A stretch of DNA of 64,000 nucleotides from Diogma glabrata. Taxonomy: Eukaryota > Arthropoda > Insecta > Diptera > Cylindrotomidae. The stretch covers positions 266,161,114-266,225,113 of the forward strand of contig OY856188.1 in the NCBI GenBank assembly GCA_963693315.1. The letters are read 5' to 3'. Numbering within the stretch: position 1 is the first letter of the stretch; each line of letters begins with the position of its first letter. The notes under the pieces were generated by a model. The model was not told the DNA's origin. It was given only the letters and a program-made list of their open reading frames with translations, and did not search any database. The position numbers and the translations under genes are program-made. This document shows positions 9,885 to 22,139 of this stretch, one piece after another.

Positions 9885-11934
9885 AGGGGAGGCAGTTGAA
9901 TTCAAAAATACATTTAAATTCGTCTACAACTTTTTTATTTATGATCCGAAAAATCCCAAAAATCTCTCAGATCTAGGTTACACTAATATCAGTTAGCAAT
10001 GCAAATTTGGAATGAGTGAAAATTCGAATAAAAAAGCCTTAGGCTGTACAAAGTTAGCGTATTAATATATAAGATTATAAAAATGAAATAATGTGGAATT
10101 ATAATTCAAATTGTTTTTAAATATATGTATATATATATAATTAAATGTGAGTTTGTTGTAAAAGTCACATCAGAGCCGAATAGGCTAAAATAAATTCAAC
10201 CATTGCACAGCGTAATTGACTTTCTGTCTTTTTGTGAATGTAAAGCAGATCAGAATATGGTTGGAATTTAGATAGCGTGAAATATTAGCTATCCTTGTTT
10301 TACACAATATGAAATGTATATAGCGCGAATGACTAGCTATAAACTCTTTTTGTTTTAGTTTTAGTTTTATTCGAATTTAACCCAAAGAAATTCTCTAAAA
10401 TGTACTGACATCAATGAATTTGACCAATTACATTTCACATTACACTGATAATTTCCCTAGGGCAATTATATCGAATATTTTTTTTTACAGATATATGAAT
10501 TAATAAAATAATAAATTAATAAATGTTTTAAAATTCTTTGGTTAAATCATATTGTTTCAATTATTTAGTTAAGATGGCAGAAAAATTTCTTAGCTAATTT
10601 TTCTCGACCGGTAATAAATTCTCATTATTTAGTGGAAATTTCCTCAAGCAAGTGGCATTGGTAATAGCCCTCGGTCCATGGCCTCTTATTATATCGAATT
10701 ATCACCGTTCTTTGGTACTACTGAAAATATTTTGCTTTATTTTTATTTGAATTTAACCCGATGAAATTCTTCAAAATGTAATGACATCATTCAATTAGAC
10801 CGATCATATTTTAATTATCTATATCTATATATAAATACGTAAGCAATATTTTTGCGGTACAATTTTAAAATATTTGCTCCATCAAAAGTGTGGCAATATG
10901 TATATCGTAGGAAAGGTCTTGAGTAGTAAATGGCCCGAAAAATACATTTTTTTTGAATTTTGACGTTTTTTTCAGAAAAAATGGCAAAAATGTGATAGTT
11001 TTGTTTTTTGAGTTTTTTGTTCGGTTATTTTGTTTTTTTTATCAATTTATTTGTTTCACAATTTAAAATCAATCTATATCAATTAATTAAACTCTGAAAT
11101 AATGTGTTGTTGCTATTTGGTTGGGAGGTCTATTTGCAATTTCTATTTACAATGGCCGGATTTCGGCCACTTGGCGATTCCTAGTCCTAATAATAGGGTA
11201 ATCATCATGAATAGGGCAATTATGACGAATAGTTTATTTATTGTACATTTCTGTAAATGAATTTTTAGAATTATTGATTAATAAATGTCTTAAAATAATA
11301 TTTTTTGACGAATCCAAGTTTTTGCAGCCAAAATAATTTTTATTAGGAATATGTTTGATCTGTCATTTATAATATTTTTCTGGTTGTTTGTTTATTTTCA
11401 ATTTTCGATAATATTAATTTTGTTTTACGCCTTGATAGATAATTATAGTAGACCAGAATAAATAACAACAATTGAAGTACTGTATACTGTATAAACATAA
11501 ACAAAACAAAAACTAGATTGGCTATCATTAGCTAGCAAAACATTTTCTAAACGAATTTCCCTCGAACACTGATAATTTCTTATAATTTTTTGGAAAATTC
11601 CTCAAGCAAGTGGCATTGATAATAGCCCTCGGCCTACAGACTCGAGGCAAAACCAATCGTCTTGCTTTCGAAATTTTCGCCAAAACTTATTTCAAATTAT
11701 CACCGTCCTTGGGAAATTGCTATTGAGGAAATCCTATGAAATATTCTGCAAACAAATTTGTATCGGCAACATAAATTTTCTGCATTGTGAACCAGGAATA
11801 ATCTTCTTTTTCTGTAGCGCCAAAGTGGTGTGCATACTTATTTACAATTTAATTAATTTATTTTTAATAATAAAATTTATATAGAAATCAAGCATAATTA
11901 CGATGTTCAATTGGAGAAACAAATATAGAGTGCA
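9885..11934. repeat. Repeat-rich non-coding region with two 'agccctcgg' copies
   Basis: Two diverged copies (10624-10730 and 11562-11730) share aatttcctcaagcaagtggc, attggtaatagccctcgg and ttatcaccgt. Short stretches near 10444 and 11200 share the theme ccctagggcaattat. No reading frame of interest. Confidence 0.45.
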
Positions 11935-11939
11935 CACTT

Positions 11940-12222
11940 TCGAACATCATTGATGCTGTAAACGCCATTTCCAATATTTTACCGGATAAAGCGCAACAAG
12001 GTATGAATTTGTGTATAAAAAGTTGATATTTTGGAGAAATGATAATATAAATTCATTTACGGAGAACGTTTTTTTTGACTTATATGGGTAAAATAACAAC
12101 GGATCTAAAGCCATCCATTGTTTGGAGAATGTATTCTATGCTGCGCAATACCAAACATAATGTGGATATTTTTAAATACGCTAAGCCTAAATCCCAACCA
12201 TCGACTGGTTTCCCAGTATAAT
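11940..12222 (+). pseudogene. Crypton tyrosine-recombinase N-terminal fragment
   Basis: One block encodes DAVNAISNILPDKAQQ (11950-12000), resembling the first helix of Crypton recombinases, and is followed by gtatga, a plausible splice donor. A second block from about 12060 encodes ENVFF (frameshift) then DLKPSIVWRMYSMLR and HNVDIFKYAK, matching the core-binding (SAM-like) domain of Crypton proteins. It stops near 12220. The catalytic domain is absent. Recognition rests on similarity to the two other copies in this window and on family knowledge. Confidence 0.65.
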
Positions 12223-13560
12223 TTAGAATTTTTCAGGAATGAAATGACGCATATTCAAGTGACCAATCTATCTCTACAGCAATAAAGAGGCCGAACATGT
12301 GTATATTGTATAAGTTCTTATGTTAGACAAATTCACGCTTTTAAAAAATTTCTGTTCAAACATTTAATTATTTAAAATTATGGATTTCTCCATTCGACCA
12401 AGATATTTCCTTGTTTTTCAAACATGGATTTTTCCCTTATTTTAATGTTGATCGCCATAAATTTTGGCACTAATATTCATAAATAAATCTTGTAGAACCT
12501 ACAAAACTAAATTTATGGTTTAGTGTTCCCTGTTCATTTTTATTATTTCTCTTGGATTTCTTGTTTGATTTGTTTCTAAACGAATTCATCGCATACATCT
12601 TATCTTATGAACGATTATTTTATTTTAGGTTTGAGTAAATTTTAATGTCATGAAAATAGTACTAGGAAGATTAAGAACGTCAAACATAAAACGGATGAAA
12701 CGACTTAAGATTAATAACTAATGGAAATACAGTTAGAAAAATGTCATACTGCTTTGAAAATATGTTTTGGTGGATTTTATAATAAAGGTCGCCATGTAAC
12801 TAACAAAAATACATCTGTCATCTGACATTACATTACACCCAAATTTTATGACAATTCTGTCAGGACCATAAAAAGCATCTTTCGTTTCGAGATCTGCAAC
12901 AACTTTATTTTATAACTAAGAATATGCGCGGCAAAACAACAAATTGTAACTGGCGTTTACCAAAAGTATTTGCTTTTTCAGTTATTACTTATTATTAATA
13001 TGTATGTTGAAGTATTTTTGATAACATGGCTTGTGTATACCACTTAATCTATGAGTTTTCATATGATAATTTTACAAACTATAACAACACTATTCACTTT
13101 TAAACCCATGTTTTAGATGTTCTACATTGATCAAAAAAAGAAAATAGTTGGATATTACAACGATAATTATTATGATTCAGGAATACTTTTTGTAGTTGTT
13201 GTTGAATACATGATAGCGAAATTAAAATTCGTCTAATGATTCAAATAAAAGTCATTATAAAAATATTTTATTCAAATAAAAAAAAATATAAGCTGCTTAT
13301 GAATATTAATTAATTAAAAGTTTATTTCTTTACGAAAGAACAATTGTGGTTACTATATTTTGTTTATTATTATACAATTCTTAGAAGTGATAAGAATTCA
13401 ATGATTTGTTTTTGAATTAATAAATTCTTAGACCTTGGAGATTAAACGACAATATGCAATAATTCTGCATAAATAAAATGTTTCTACGACCAAACCAAAA
13501 ATTGTCAATTATGTTATTTAGTTTTTAATATTAAAATGTAGATCGTTTCATTATTGTATA
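12223..13560. other. AT-rich non-coding stretch
   Basis: No gene or repeat family recognised; all frames are densely stopped. Confidence 0.4.
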
Positions 13561-13564
13561 TTTA

Positions 13565-14480
13565 TTATAATTAGGGTAGCAGTAACGTAATATATTTATT
13601 ACGCACTAGTGCGTAATAAAATAACAAACAATCCAAAATTGACAACGGTCATCATCATCAAATTATAACAAATACAAAGCTTTGCAGTTAACAAATTTAA
13701 TTTTCAATTCATAAAGGATCATTTACATACAAATTTATAAAATCATTTTAAATGAATTTTATGATTTTTTTAAAGATTTTAAAGGCTACTATTATGAAAC
13801 AACCATAATAACAGGGTTACAGTTTATAATAAAGCTTCATTAACAAGTCATTCCCCAACTCCAATGAGTCTCGTTCACTATGACTAAAGAATTATCTTAA
13901 TATCTTTTCTGGTTTATTTCTAACTAATTTATTAATTTATTTCTAGTGATAATATTTGCAATGAATTATAATATTAACTCATATGAATTTAAACTCCTAG
14001 CTACGCTCATTTTCACCCTTCATGATCGTAGAATATTCATATCATTCTGTGCTCATAATACAATATACTATTGTACATTTTAACAAACATCTTCATGTCA
14101 TATTCTGCTGAATATTACAATTTTCTTTATTAATTTCTCAATTATATACACATATATATCTTCTTTATCAAACGAACATAAAAATACGATTACAATTTAG
14201 ATCAAATTAAAACATATATTTTATAAAAATGTTTGATTTATTTTCATTTTCTTTATGTGTACAATTTTCAATTTTCTTTTAGAAATTTTTAATCAAAACT
14301 TTTCAAATTTAATTTAAACTTATTTCAGTGTAGAACTACAATAAAAGCTAGAAATTTAAAACTCCAAAAGAATTTATTTATATAAAATTTTGAAATTAGA
14401 GCGTAATCTAAGTTCTCACCCCTGAGTAATAAAGAATAACAAATATCGCAACTGTGTAATAATTACCATAAAAAGGAAAA
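13565..14480. repeat. Old duplicated repeat, copy 1 (contains 18-bp palindrome)
   Basis: Contains the perfect palindrome ttacgcactagtgcgtaa (13599-13616) followed by taaaataacaaacaatc, and further on aatttttaatcaaaactttt. The same blocks recur in the same order at 17290-17880, so the two stretches are diverged duplicates. Confidence 0.55.
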
Positions 14481-14639
14481 AAACAAAGAAAAAATTATGA
14501 TGAAACGTTGAAATTTGTTTTGTATTCTACTACTCCTGAGTAATAGTATTTTATTGAGTAAGTGTTTAATGATATTATTTATTTTTCGAGCAAAATTTTA
14601 CAATACGAGCGAGCCTTACAAATTTGCGAGAAAATAAAA

Positions 14640-14765
14640 TTCTTTAGAACTTTAAAAATTCTTTAAAATTCTTTCTCAGAACGCATGTTGTTGTGAGATT
14701 TAAGTTTTAAAAGGCATCTATATGTTGTGTGACAAATAATTCCTATTAATTTTTTGAAAGTAAGT
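14640..14765 (+). mobile_element. LINE family L-A 3'-end fragment
   Basis: Shares acgcatgttgttgtg, ttttaaaaggcatctatatg and gacaaataattccta with the 3' end of the 8.4-9.9 kb retrotransposon (9740-9815). Confidence 0.75.
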
Positions 14766-15920
14766 TATAGTATTAATAGTTAGATGTCATCTACGTTATA
14801 TTACGAAGCTAAGCTTGTCACAGTAAAAATTCATTTGTACGGAAAACTTTCATTTACATGAATCAACGCGATCAATACAACTTATCGTCTTTTTATTCAT
14901 ATCTTTCTCAACCCTGTTTGCAATGATTTTGTTTTCATCAATTGCTATCTCATTTTGATATGTTGTTGATTCATAAGTTTTTTATTATATGTACATGGAC
15001 ATTTTGTATTTGCGAGATAGTCGATCAGACAGTTGAAATTTTTTTGTTGTGATTATTAAAACGCCAAAGCCGTAAGTTGATTAATTTTCTTTTGTTTTTT
15101 TTTTGTTAAAATTCAAGTGTCGTGTTAGTATCATAATTTTTTTCTTAAAATTTGGCTTGGTTTCATTAAATTCTAATGAGTGAATCGAAGAAAGAAAGAA
15201 AGTTAATTGTTTATTTTCTCATTCTGTGTGTGAAATTCAGTCGTCATTAAGTTTTAAACTAATTGTATGTGAATAAAAATAAATTGTATTATAACGGGTA
15301 GAAGTGCTTGAATATTTAATTGGAAAGAAACCACAGTTCAGCAGTTAGGATAGTTGTAGATTAAAACATATATTTTCTCGTGCTTACTAATTATAAAAGA
15401 TCTAGGTAAAATTTGACTTTCTAGTTTGGTTGGGTTTTTTTCTTTTTTGTATCAGTGCATATGTGTTTTTCCTGTTTAATACTAAAATTTAGAGGGATAA
15501 ATAACCGTAGAACCAAACTTCCATTTATCCTTCGGGCGTATAAAATCAATTATTTGTCGTAATTTGCGTAATAAATTTTGCTACAACTCGGTGACATTAA
15601 TTTTTGGGTTATGGTAAAGAAGATAAATGAAAACAGAACTGTGCGTGTTAATTTATTAAAAGAAACAGAAAAGAAGTTATTAAAGAAAATTTATTGAAGA
15701 TACAAATAAAAAAAAATTGTATATTTGTTGTGATCGTCTTTCCATGATAATTTACCAGAAATATGGAAATTTTGAAAATATACGATGATGACATAAAGTT
15801 GCTCTTGGTTTTATTTATTTATTTTATTTAGCTTTTTTAAATGGTTTCTATATATAAATACCTAATGTACGTTGTAGTTATTTGATAAACAAAAGAAGTA
15901 ATTATAAATTCTAATCATTA
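14766..15920. other. Non-coding stretch
   Basis: No coding sequence supported. A possible splice-donor-like gccgtaagtt at about 15068 is not enough to call an exon. Confidence 0.4.
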
Positions 15921-15923
15921 ATG

Positions 15924-16371
15924 TAACAAACGCCAGAGGCGCAACATAGTTATATATAATTTATATTACTATTTCTTGGATAATTCTTATGTAACAATCG
16001 TCTGGACGTGTTGCAACATTATAAGTGACAACCGGTAATACTTTTGGTTTTAATATTCTTGTGCAACAATTGCCCGAACCAGAGGCACAACATTAATCTT
16101 TTTAAACTGTAATACTCGTAGTTATATTGGTGTGTGGTGATCTCGGTTTCTTCTGCCGTTGTAGTCGTTCTGACCCTGCTCTTTGTTTTCGCTTATTTAA
16201 TTCCGTTTACAAAGTCTCATTTGCCTTCATTTCTGATTATTTGTACTTAACTAGGGAAATTACTTCTCAGACACACATGGCTGAAACTAGCTGGAACAAA
16301 ACCTCGCTAGGCACGCAGTCCTCTGATTGCTTCCTGTTAGTGACATTACTAGCAGGTCCAGTATTCATTAC
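15924..16371 (+). repeat. Possible solo LTR with three internal 'aacaa..cc.ga..' repeats
   Basis: The stretch begins tgtaacaaacgcc and ends ttacag. It holds three diverged copies of a gtaacaat-cg-cc-ga-g-c-caacat unit (15924-15951, 15990-16017, 16058-16093), then a more GC-balanced 270 bp unlike its surroundings. A TG..CA layout and raised GC fit an LTR, but no matching target duplication is visible and no pol is attached. Confidence 0.25.
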
Positions 16372-16449
16372 AGTTTTATTTAAATTTTGTATTTTTCATT
16401 GTAATTCGTGTTTAGACATTCTAAAAAAAATTGTTTGTTTTTTTTATGA

Positions 16450-17285
16450 CTTTTGAAAAAAGTTAAGAAATCAAAACCTAACCAATTTGAAAACTGAAAA
16501 TTTTCGCTCAATGTTTTTTTACCATTTTCAAAGTAATTGAACTCACCAGCAACAGTGTCAAAAACGATTGTCTACTACTTTTGGGCATAAAGCTCCATCA
16601 AAAACAAATATTTATGGTTTAAAGAATTTCGTTTTAGTCGCTCAGCGATGACGCGTTTATGGAGATGATCGTTATCTTTCGATAGCGAAACTGAAGAGAA
16701 TTTAAATCCTGTTCGCAAGATAATTGAAGATAGACATGTGTCATCAAAAAATTGATGCTTTATCAGCCGCCCTTGTAAAGCAATTATTTGAGTTTTTTCA
16801 ATTTGCAAACATATTTAGGTTTTTCTTAGTTTATTACTCTCTTATCGAACTTCTTAAAAAATCAAAAGATTTCATTAACTACATGAGTTTAATAGCTTAT
16901 AAAAACATCTTCTAAGATTATCTTATAAGATAAAAATATCGTATAAGATAATAATACTATTATGTTAATGTTAACTTATAGCATATAACGTATATATGAC
17001 AACAATTTACTATGTATAATCAACTGGTGATTTCGCATTTATTGGAATCAATAATGATACACTTGTGACGTAGAATGTTGATTAAAATAGAATTATTCAC
17101 ATAATCAAAAATTTTCCAAAAATCTAATAATTGTGTTTAAATCCTTAGACAGAGAAACATATATGTATTACCTACTCTAAATTTAAGTATTTTCGAGTTC
17201 GACATACAAGGTGGCCAACTAGAAATTGTAAATTATATAAAGCATTTAGTGATTTGATGTGAGACATTTCTTTATTGTTGATTTA
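16450..17285. other. AT-rich non-coding stretch
   Basis: Nothing recognised. The tandem-like phrase tcttataagataaaaatatc at 16919 repeats locally. Confidence 0.4.
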
Positions 17286-17287
17286 TT

Positions 17288-17900
17288 ATGATAAAACCAC
17301 CTAGGTAACAGTAATATAATAATTTTATTACACACTAGTGCGTAATGAAATAATAAACAATCTAATATTGTTAACCACGATTAAAACGCAAAAAATTATA
17401 AATATAAGAGACAAGTTTCATTCATTAAATTTTGAAAATGACTTAGGGGAAAACATGTAGTGTAAAGTAGTTATCCGAGCCGGCAAAGCTTTTTCTAAAA
17501 CCAAGTCCAATCGCGACGAGCAATATCAGATCATTCTCAGATCATTCAATTCAGGATAACCCCACAAAGTTCCGAACGATATTTCTATTTCAGTCTGTAC
17601 GATATTTCTATCATTTTTATTTCAAGAACACAAATTTTCTACAATGTTTCCCACACATTTTAACATTATGGCAAAAACTGTAAATTAAATTTTTAGATTA
17701 AATTTGGGTCTAAAGATCAAGAATTTTGTTTAAACAAATAATCCCTAAATTTAACGATTAGATTTAATTTAATTTTCTTAATATAATTTCAAAACTTTCC
17801 CTTAAAATTTTTAATCAAAACTTTTCAAATTAAATTAAAATTAATTTTACTCAATAAACTCAACAAAAGATGGGTAAAAAAAATTAGAATAAAATTCATG
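17288..17900. repeat. Old duplicated repeat, copy 2
   Basis: Carries a mutated version of the 13599 palindrome (attacacactagtgcgtaat), then aataataaacaatct, and later tttttaatcaaaacttttca. Same order as copy 1 but about 200 bp shorter between blocks. Confidence 0.55.
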
Positions 17901-18460
17901 TCAAATAAAAACTTTAAAATTAAAGATTAAGTAAGCGTAGAGCAATACTTGTTTGTCAAAATAATTGAGGTTGTTAAAACTATTTCTTTACATTTTTTTT
18001 ATAAGAACAAGATTATGGTTTGATGATTATTAATCATTATTGATGATTATTAATCATTTGTCTGTTGTCGTGCATAATTGGAATAATTTATTTTTTATTC
18101 GCCTACATATTAAAGTTTTACTCTATTACTGTGATTTGCGGCTTTAAAGTATCACTTTTCAACTATTTATTTTGGTGTCATAGCTACGTCCAAAAAAGTA
18201 AAAAGCATTTGTATTTTTTTAAATTCTATGAAAAATAAAAATGTTTATCAAAGTAACCCTCAAATTCAGAATTTCATTATCCAATTAATATAGTTGTTAT
18301 CATTTGTTGTCATAGCTACACAATGATTTGAAAAAAATAATAAATATTTTGTCAAAGGTTACTTGTTCCACATATTTTTATTTTAAAATTTATGAAAATT
18401 TATAATTTAAATTTAGAATAAACAACTTTTCTTAAAATATTTTGCTTGCGGCGAATAAAA

Positions 18461-18594
18461 AATAGTGTATGATGCACGGACGTAAGCTATTTTGGACTTA
18501 ATGTGGGTGCAAATCTCGGCTAGCGCCTCGATTTGCAAACTCCACATCCGTCCAAAATCTTTAGCTTTACGTCCTAGCATCATAATGTACTATT
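18461..18594. repeat. 134-bp imperfect palindrome (hairpin element)
   Basis: Arms of about 60 nt pair: aatagtgtatgatgc, ggacgtaagcta and ttttggac on the left meet gtccaaaa, tagctttacgtcc and gcatcataatgtactatt on the right. A second inner stem, gcaaatctcggc / gcctcgatttgc, forms the tip. It could be a small foldback transposon or a structured RNA. Confidence 0.7.
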
Positions 18595-18764
18595 TAGTTC
18601 AAGCATTTTATCTAAATCTACAGTCACCCTTATAAAGACTTAATCTGAAAAGATTACAGATTTAACTAATTTTTAGGTTAATATCATATTGATGGTTTTA
18701 TGTCAATAACTTTGGAAAATAGAGTAAAAAAGAGCGAGCCTAGAACACGCGTCAAGATCCTAAA

Positions 18765-18995
18765 AATATTTCACTTCATTTCAATTACTCCACATTGGTC
18801 CCCGTATGGAGCATTATTGTCTATTTTCGTTTTTTGCATCTGTCTAAAAATGTGATATATGAACAGGTGATCAAAATTTGACATAAAAACTTGATTAATT
18901 TTCACACTGGCACAAACACTTGTCAGGATCCCACACTATCATAGACAGAATGCTGTTGTTGTGACACATAGTACAACACTTTTTGTACAAGAAAC
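18765..18995 (+). mobile_element. Decayed LINE family L-A fragment
   Basis: Resembles 9276-9365 (tcaattactccacatt, ccccgtatgga, tattgtc, gcatctgt) and then 3'-end phrases (gctgttgttgtgacaca) of the copy at 8.4 kb. Heavily decayed. Confidence 0.6.
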
Positions 18996-19098
18996 AAATG
19001 TATGTAACAAAACGTGAGCAAATAAGAATAAGATGTAGAAAAAGGAAGTAAATTTTTTTAAAGATTAACAATAACACATACAAGCATACACTAAACAA

Positions 19099-19104
19099 TT
19101 TATT
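19099..19104 (-). promoter_or_regulatory. Poly(A) signal AATAAA of the 407-aa gene
   Basis: TTTATT on the plus strand is AATAAA on the minus strand, about 40 nt downstream of the stop codon at 19144-19146. Confidence 0.5.
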
Positions 19105-19143
19105 GTTATTTACATTAATAATTTAAAAATATCTCTAAATACT

Positions 19144-20428
19144 TTATCTCAATCGTTGTTTTGGGGTTTTTGGTGTTTTGCATGAGCAAGATGGGACTGG
19201 TACTTTTTTACAATCCAGTATCCTTCGGATTGAGTTATGCACAGGTTTAGGATGAGATCGATCACAATTAGTAAAAAGGCGTTTACTGGTAGTTGGTGTA
19301 GAACTAGGTGAGCAAGATGGTGAACGCAGAGGCCTTTTCCTAGTTCTTTGGCGCATTTGCGCGGGTCTTCTGATTATCGGAGAAGAAAAAGAACTTGGAC
19401 GACCTGAGGAATGTTCTCTAGAACGACCTGAAGAATGACCTAAGGCAATACCTGGAGAACATCTTGGTTTAGGTGATGGTGATCTTAACCTTGCCGTATG
19501 GAATACGTTGTCAATACCGGGTCCTTTAATTGGTTTAGCAAATTCCTGTAATATAGCTAACTCTCTGTCTTTTACTTCAATTGCCATCTGCTCCATAAAT
19601 AGAATTTGGTCTAAAATATCTAACTGTCGAAACTCCATTTTTAAAGTCTCAAGCCTGGCGTTATAACTAGAAGTCTCAACTTGACTCGATTCATATCCAT
19701 TAGTTCCACCAGATTCAACATTAGTTCCACCAGATTCAGAAGCCCAATATGATTCGGATGAATCACCGTTTTCTTGTTTTAACCAACTAGGACTCATATT
19801 ACTTGATTGGTTTAAATATGGTCTTGGGTACGGACATTGCCATCTAGATCGACTATCTGTTTCTGGACTCCCAGCATATGGAGTAATATCAACTTCGTTA
19901 TCTGGAGAAATGTTAACTCCATCGGCGATTTGTTGCTCTCGTTTTTCTGCCCATTTCGGCATATTATAATTTGGGACAACATTAGTAAAAGGCCGCGGAA
20001 ATGGACACACCCATTTTGATTTTTTTAGAGGATGGAAACTGTATTGCTTTTGAAAAGGATTAAGATTCAATGGCTCATGAGAACCTGATTGATCTTCCAC
20101 ATATACATCGTTTGAATCACTGGTTTCTCGAATTTCAGGGGTTCCAAGAAATTGTGACAATGTACTCAGATCACTTGTGTCAACTATAAAACATGATGTT
20201 TTGTTAATATTATATTCTAATGGATTTCTAACAACTAAACTGACCTGTAAATTGAACGTTTACTAGATCACCCCTTGGTGTTGACATTGCTGCAATGTTT
20301 TCTCGAGCATTTGGAAAAAATGCAGTTTTATCAGCATTATTACTGTTGTTTGAGACGTTTGAATAATCTGATTGTGGGGAAGAACTACGATTCGGACTTG
20401 TTGATCTTGATCTAACAGGAATTTCCAT
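19144..20428 (-). CDS. Unrecognised two-exon gene, Ser/Pro/Arg-rich protein (407 aa)
   Basis: Exon 1 is 20428-20245 (ATG in context ttattATGg) and exon 2 is 20183-19144. The 61-bp intron has an AG|GTCAGT donor and a TTTTATAG acceptor, and splicing keeps the frame (184 + 1040 nt). A poly(A) signal AATAAA lies about 40 nt after the stop (19104-19099, minus). Seen in the protein: a Ser/Asn-rich N-terminus with RSRSTSPNRSSSP; two copies of the motif W-[VQ]-C-P-[FY]-P-R-P-[FY] (SKWVCPFPRPF and SRWQCPYPRPY) about 70 residues apart; a predicted amphipathic or coiled-coil helix (from NARLETLKMEFRQLD to ELAILQEFAKPI); an SR-like basic tail with HSSGRSREHSSGRP; and a C-terminal CKKVPVPSCSCK. I do not recognise the family. 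It is the only apparently intact non-transposon gene here. Nuclear or RNA-related function would be a guess. Confidence 0.7.
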
Positions 20429-21983
20429 AATAAATTTTTTGTTTAATTAAAATTTTTCAAATAAATATAATACAACAATTTTTTTGTAACACTAAAAATT
20501 TAAGACGTTTTAAAAATAAATCAAAGATTACTATTTTTTTAAGGACTTCAAATTAAATTGTTAGAACTTGAGTACAAACGATTACTTTTCTTTTAATTTG
20601 GATCGATATTTTAAACTTGTTCTGGAAGAAGGTTTGCCAAAACCTTGCTGTTAGACGATGAGAATTGTTCTTACGAGAATGACGCTTTGCTGAGAATATT
20701 CTTATATGAGTATGTACTCACATGAGGAAGAACAAAATTCTGAATGAGAACGACATGTGTTTTTGTGAGACTATTCTCACATATAGGGCATTCTTTTACA
20801 AATCGAACAGATTTGGAAAAAATCTGACCGACACATTTTTGATTTGGCTAAAATTTTTTATGGGTTTTATATCGATAAAAACATAAGTGTTGGAGGATTA
20901 TTTTTTTTTTTTTGAAAATATAGCGGTTCTAAATTTCGTGATTTTTGGCTTCACGGGTTATTTTCGAAAATTCATAACTTCGGTTCTATTAAAGATAGAA
21001 ACTGCTGTTTTGTTTTATTTTAAAGTTAAAAGATGCTAGTTTAAAAATAAAATAAAATCAATATATTAACAAATTCCTATTGTTATAAACAAATAAAATG
21101 TTCAAATCTATCTTTACTCATTGCCCACCAGTTTATCTTACCTCATTGCCCATCAGTTTTTAGTATGACCATCGTACTCTACGTTCAATTTTCTATAAAA
21201 AACGTATTTTTAATTAATGGAGAAATGATTTTTACTGTTAGAAATAAAATAATTTATCGAGCGCAGGACGATAAAAAATGTCATAAATGGGTAATTTTTT
21301 TACATACCGAACAGGTTAGGACAAAATGTGACCAAGGCATTTTTGATATACCTTAAAATTTTTTACGAGTTCTACATAAGCAAAAAGATATACGTGTTCG
21401 AGGATTTTTTATTATTTTTTTGGGCGGGAAATAGATCAAGCGGATCTAAATTTCGAGAAATTCGTGATTTTTGGCTTGAAGACTTTTCAAAAATTCTTAA
21501 CTTCGGTTCTGGCAAAGATATAGACACTTTTCTGTTTTATTTCAATGTTAGAAAAACGACTTTTAAAAAAGTCTGTTATCTATAAAAATTATTGACAAAA
21601 TCCTATTGTTATAAACAAATAAAATGTTAAAATCGATTCTTAGTCATTATTTAACAAAAATAAAGAATATGTAGTACGAGTGTACGACCATCGTATTCTA
21701 CGTTCAATTATCTATAGAAAACGTTTATTTAATTAATGGAGAAATGAGTTTAATTGGTTACTAAATTGTAAACTTCATTTATTCTAACTGTCACTTGACG
21801 TTGAAAAGTCATTTTAACTGACTAGTAGTGTTAAATTGACAGCAGACCAGTTATGAATTTAACAAGTTAGTAGAGAAATTTGAAATTTGAAAAAGATAGT
21901 AGAGTTTTTAACATTTGAACATTTTTATTTCTTTGTTTCTAACTAACTTCTTTTCAATTAAACGTACAATTAGAATTTCCGAT

Positions 21984-22139
21984 AATGTCGAACATTCCTG
22001 AAGCGAAATTGAATTCGCTCGTCATTGGACAATTAATTGTAGAACCTCCCGAAGTAGAAGTCACATTTATCGATATGGAAGCCACATCTGTTGAGTTTCG
22101 ACCAGGAAACATTTTTTTCTCAATTTCAATTTTTTATTG
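21984..22139 (+). other. Small open frame (51 aa), unrecognised
   Basis: ATG-initiated frame beginning MSNIPEAKLNSLVIGQ with a balanced acidic composition, lying between the inverted arms. It runs antisense to, and partly overlaps, the Crypton remnant. No homology is recognised; it may be part of the mobile block or chance. Confidence 0.2.

Noticed and set aside
15000..15080. Possible transcription start with a downstream splice donor (gccgtaagtt)
   Set aside because: No matching acceptor or coding exon could be found downstream.
16127..16456. 109-codon frame
   Set aside because: No motif, and it sits in a stretch better explained as a possible LTR.
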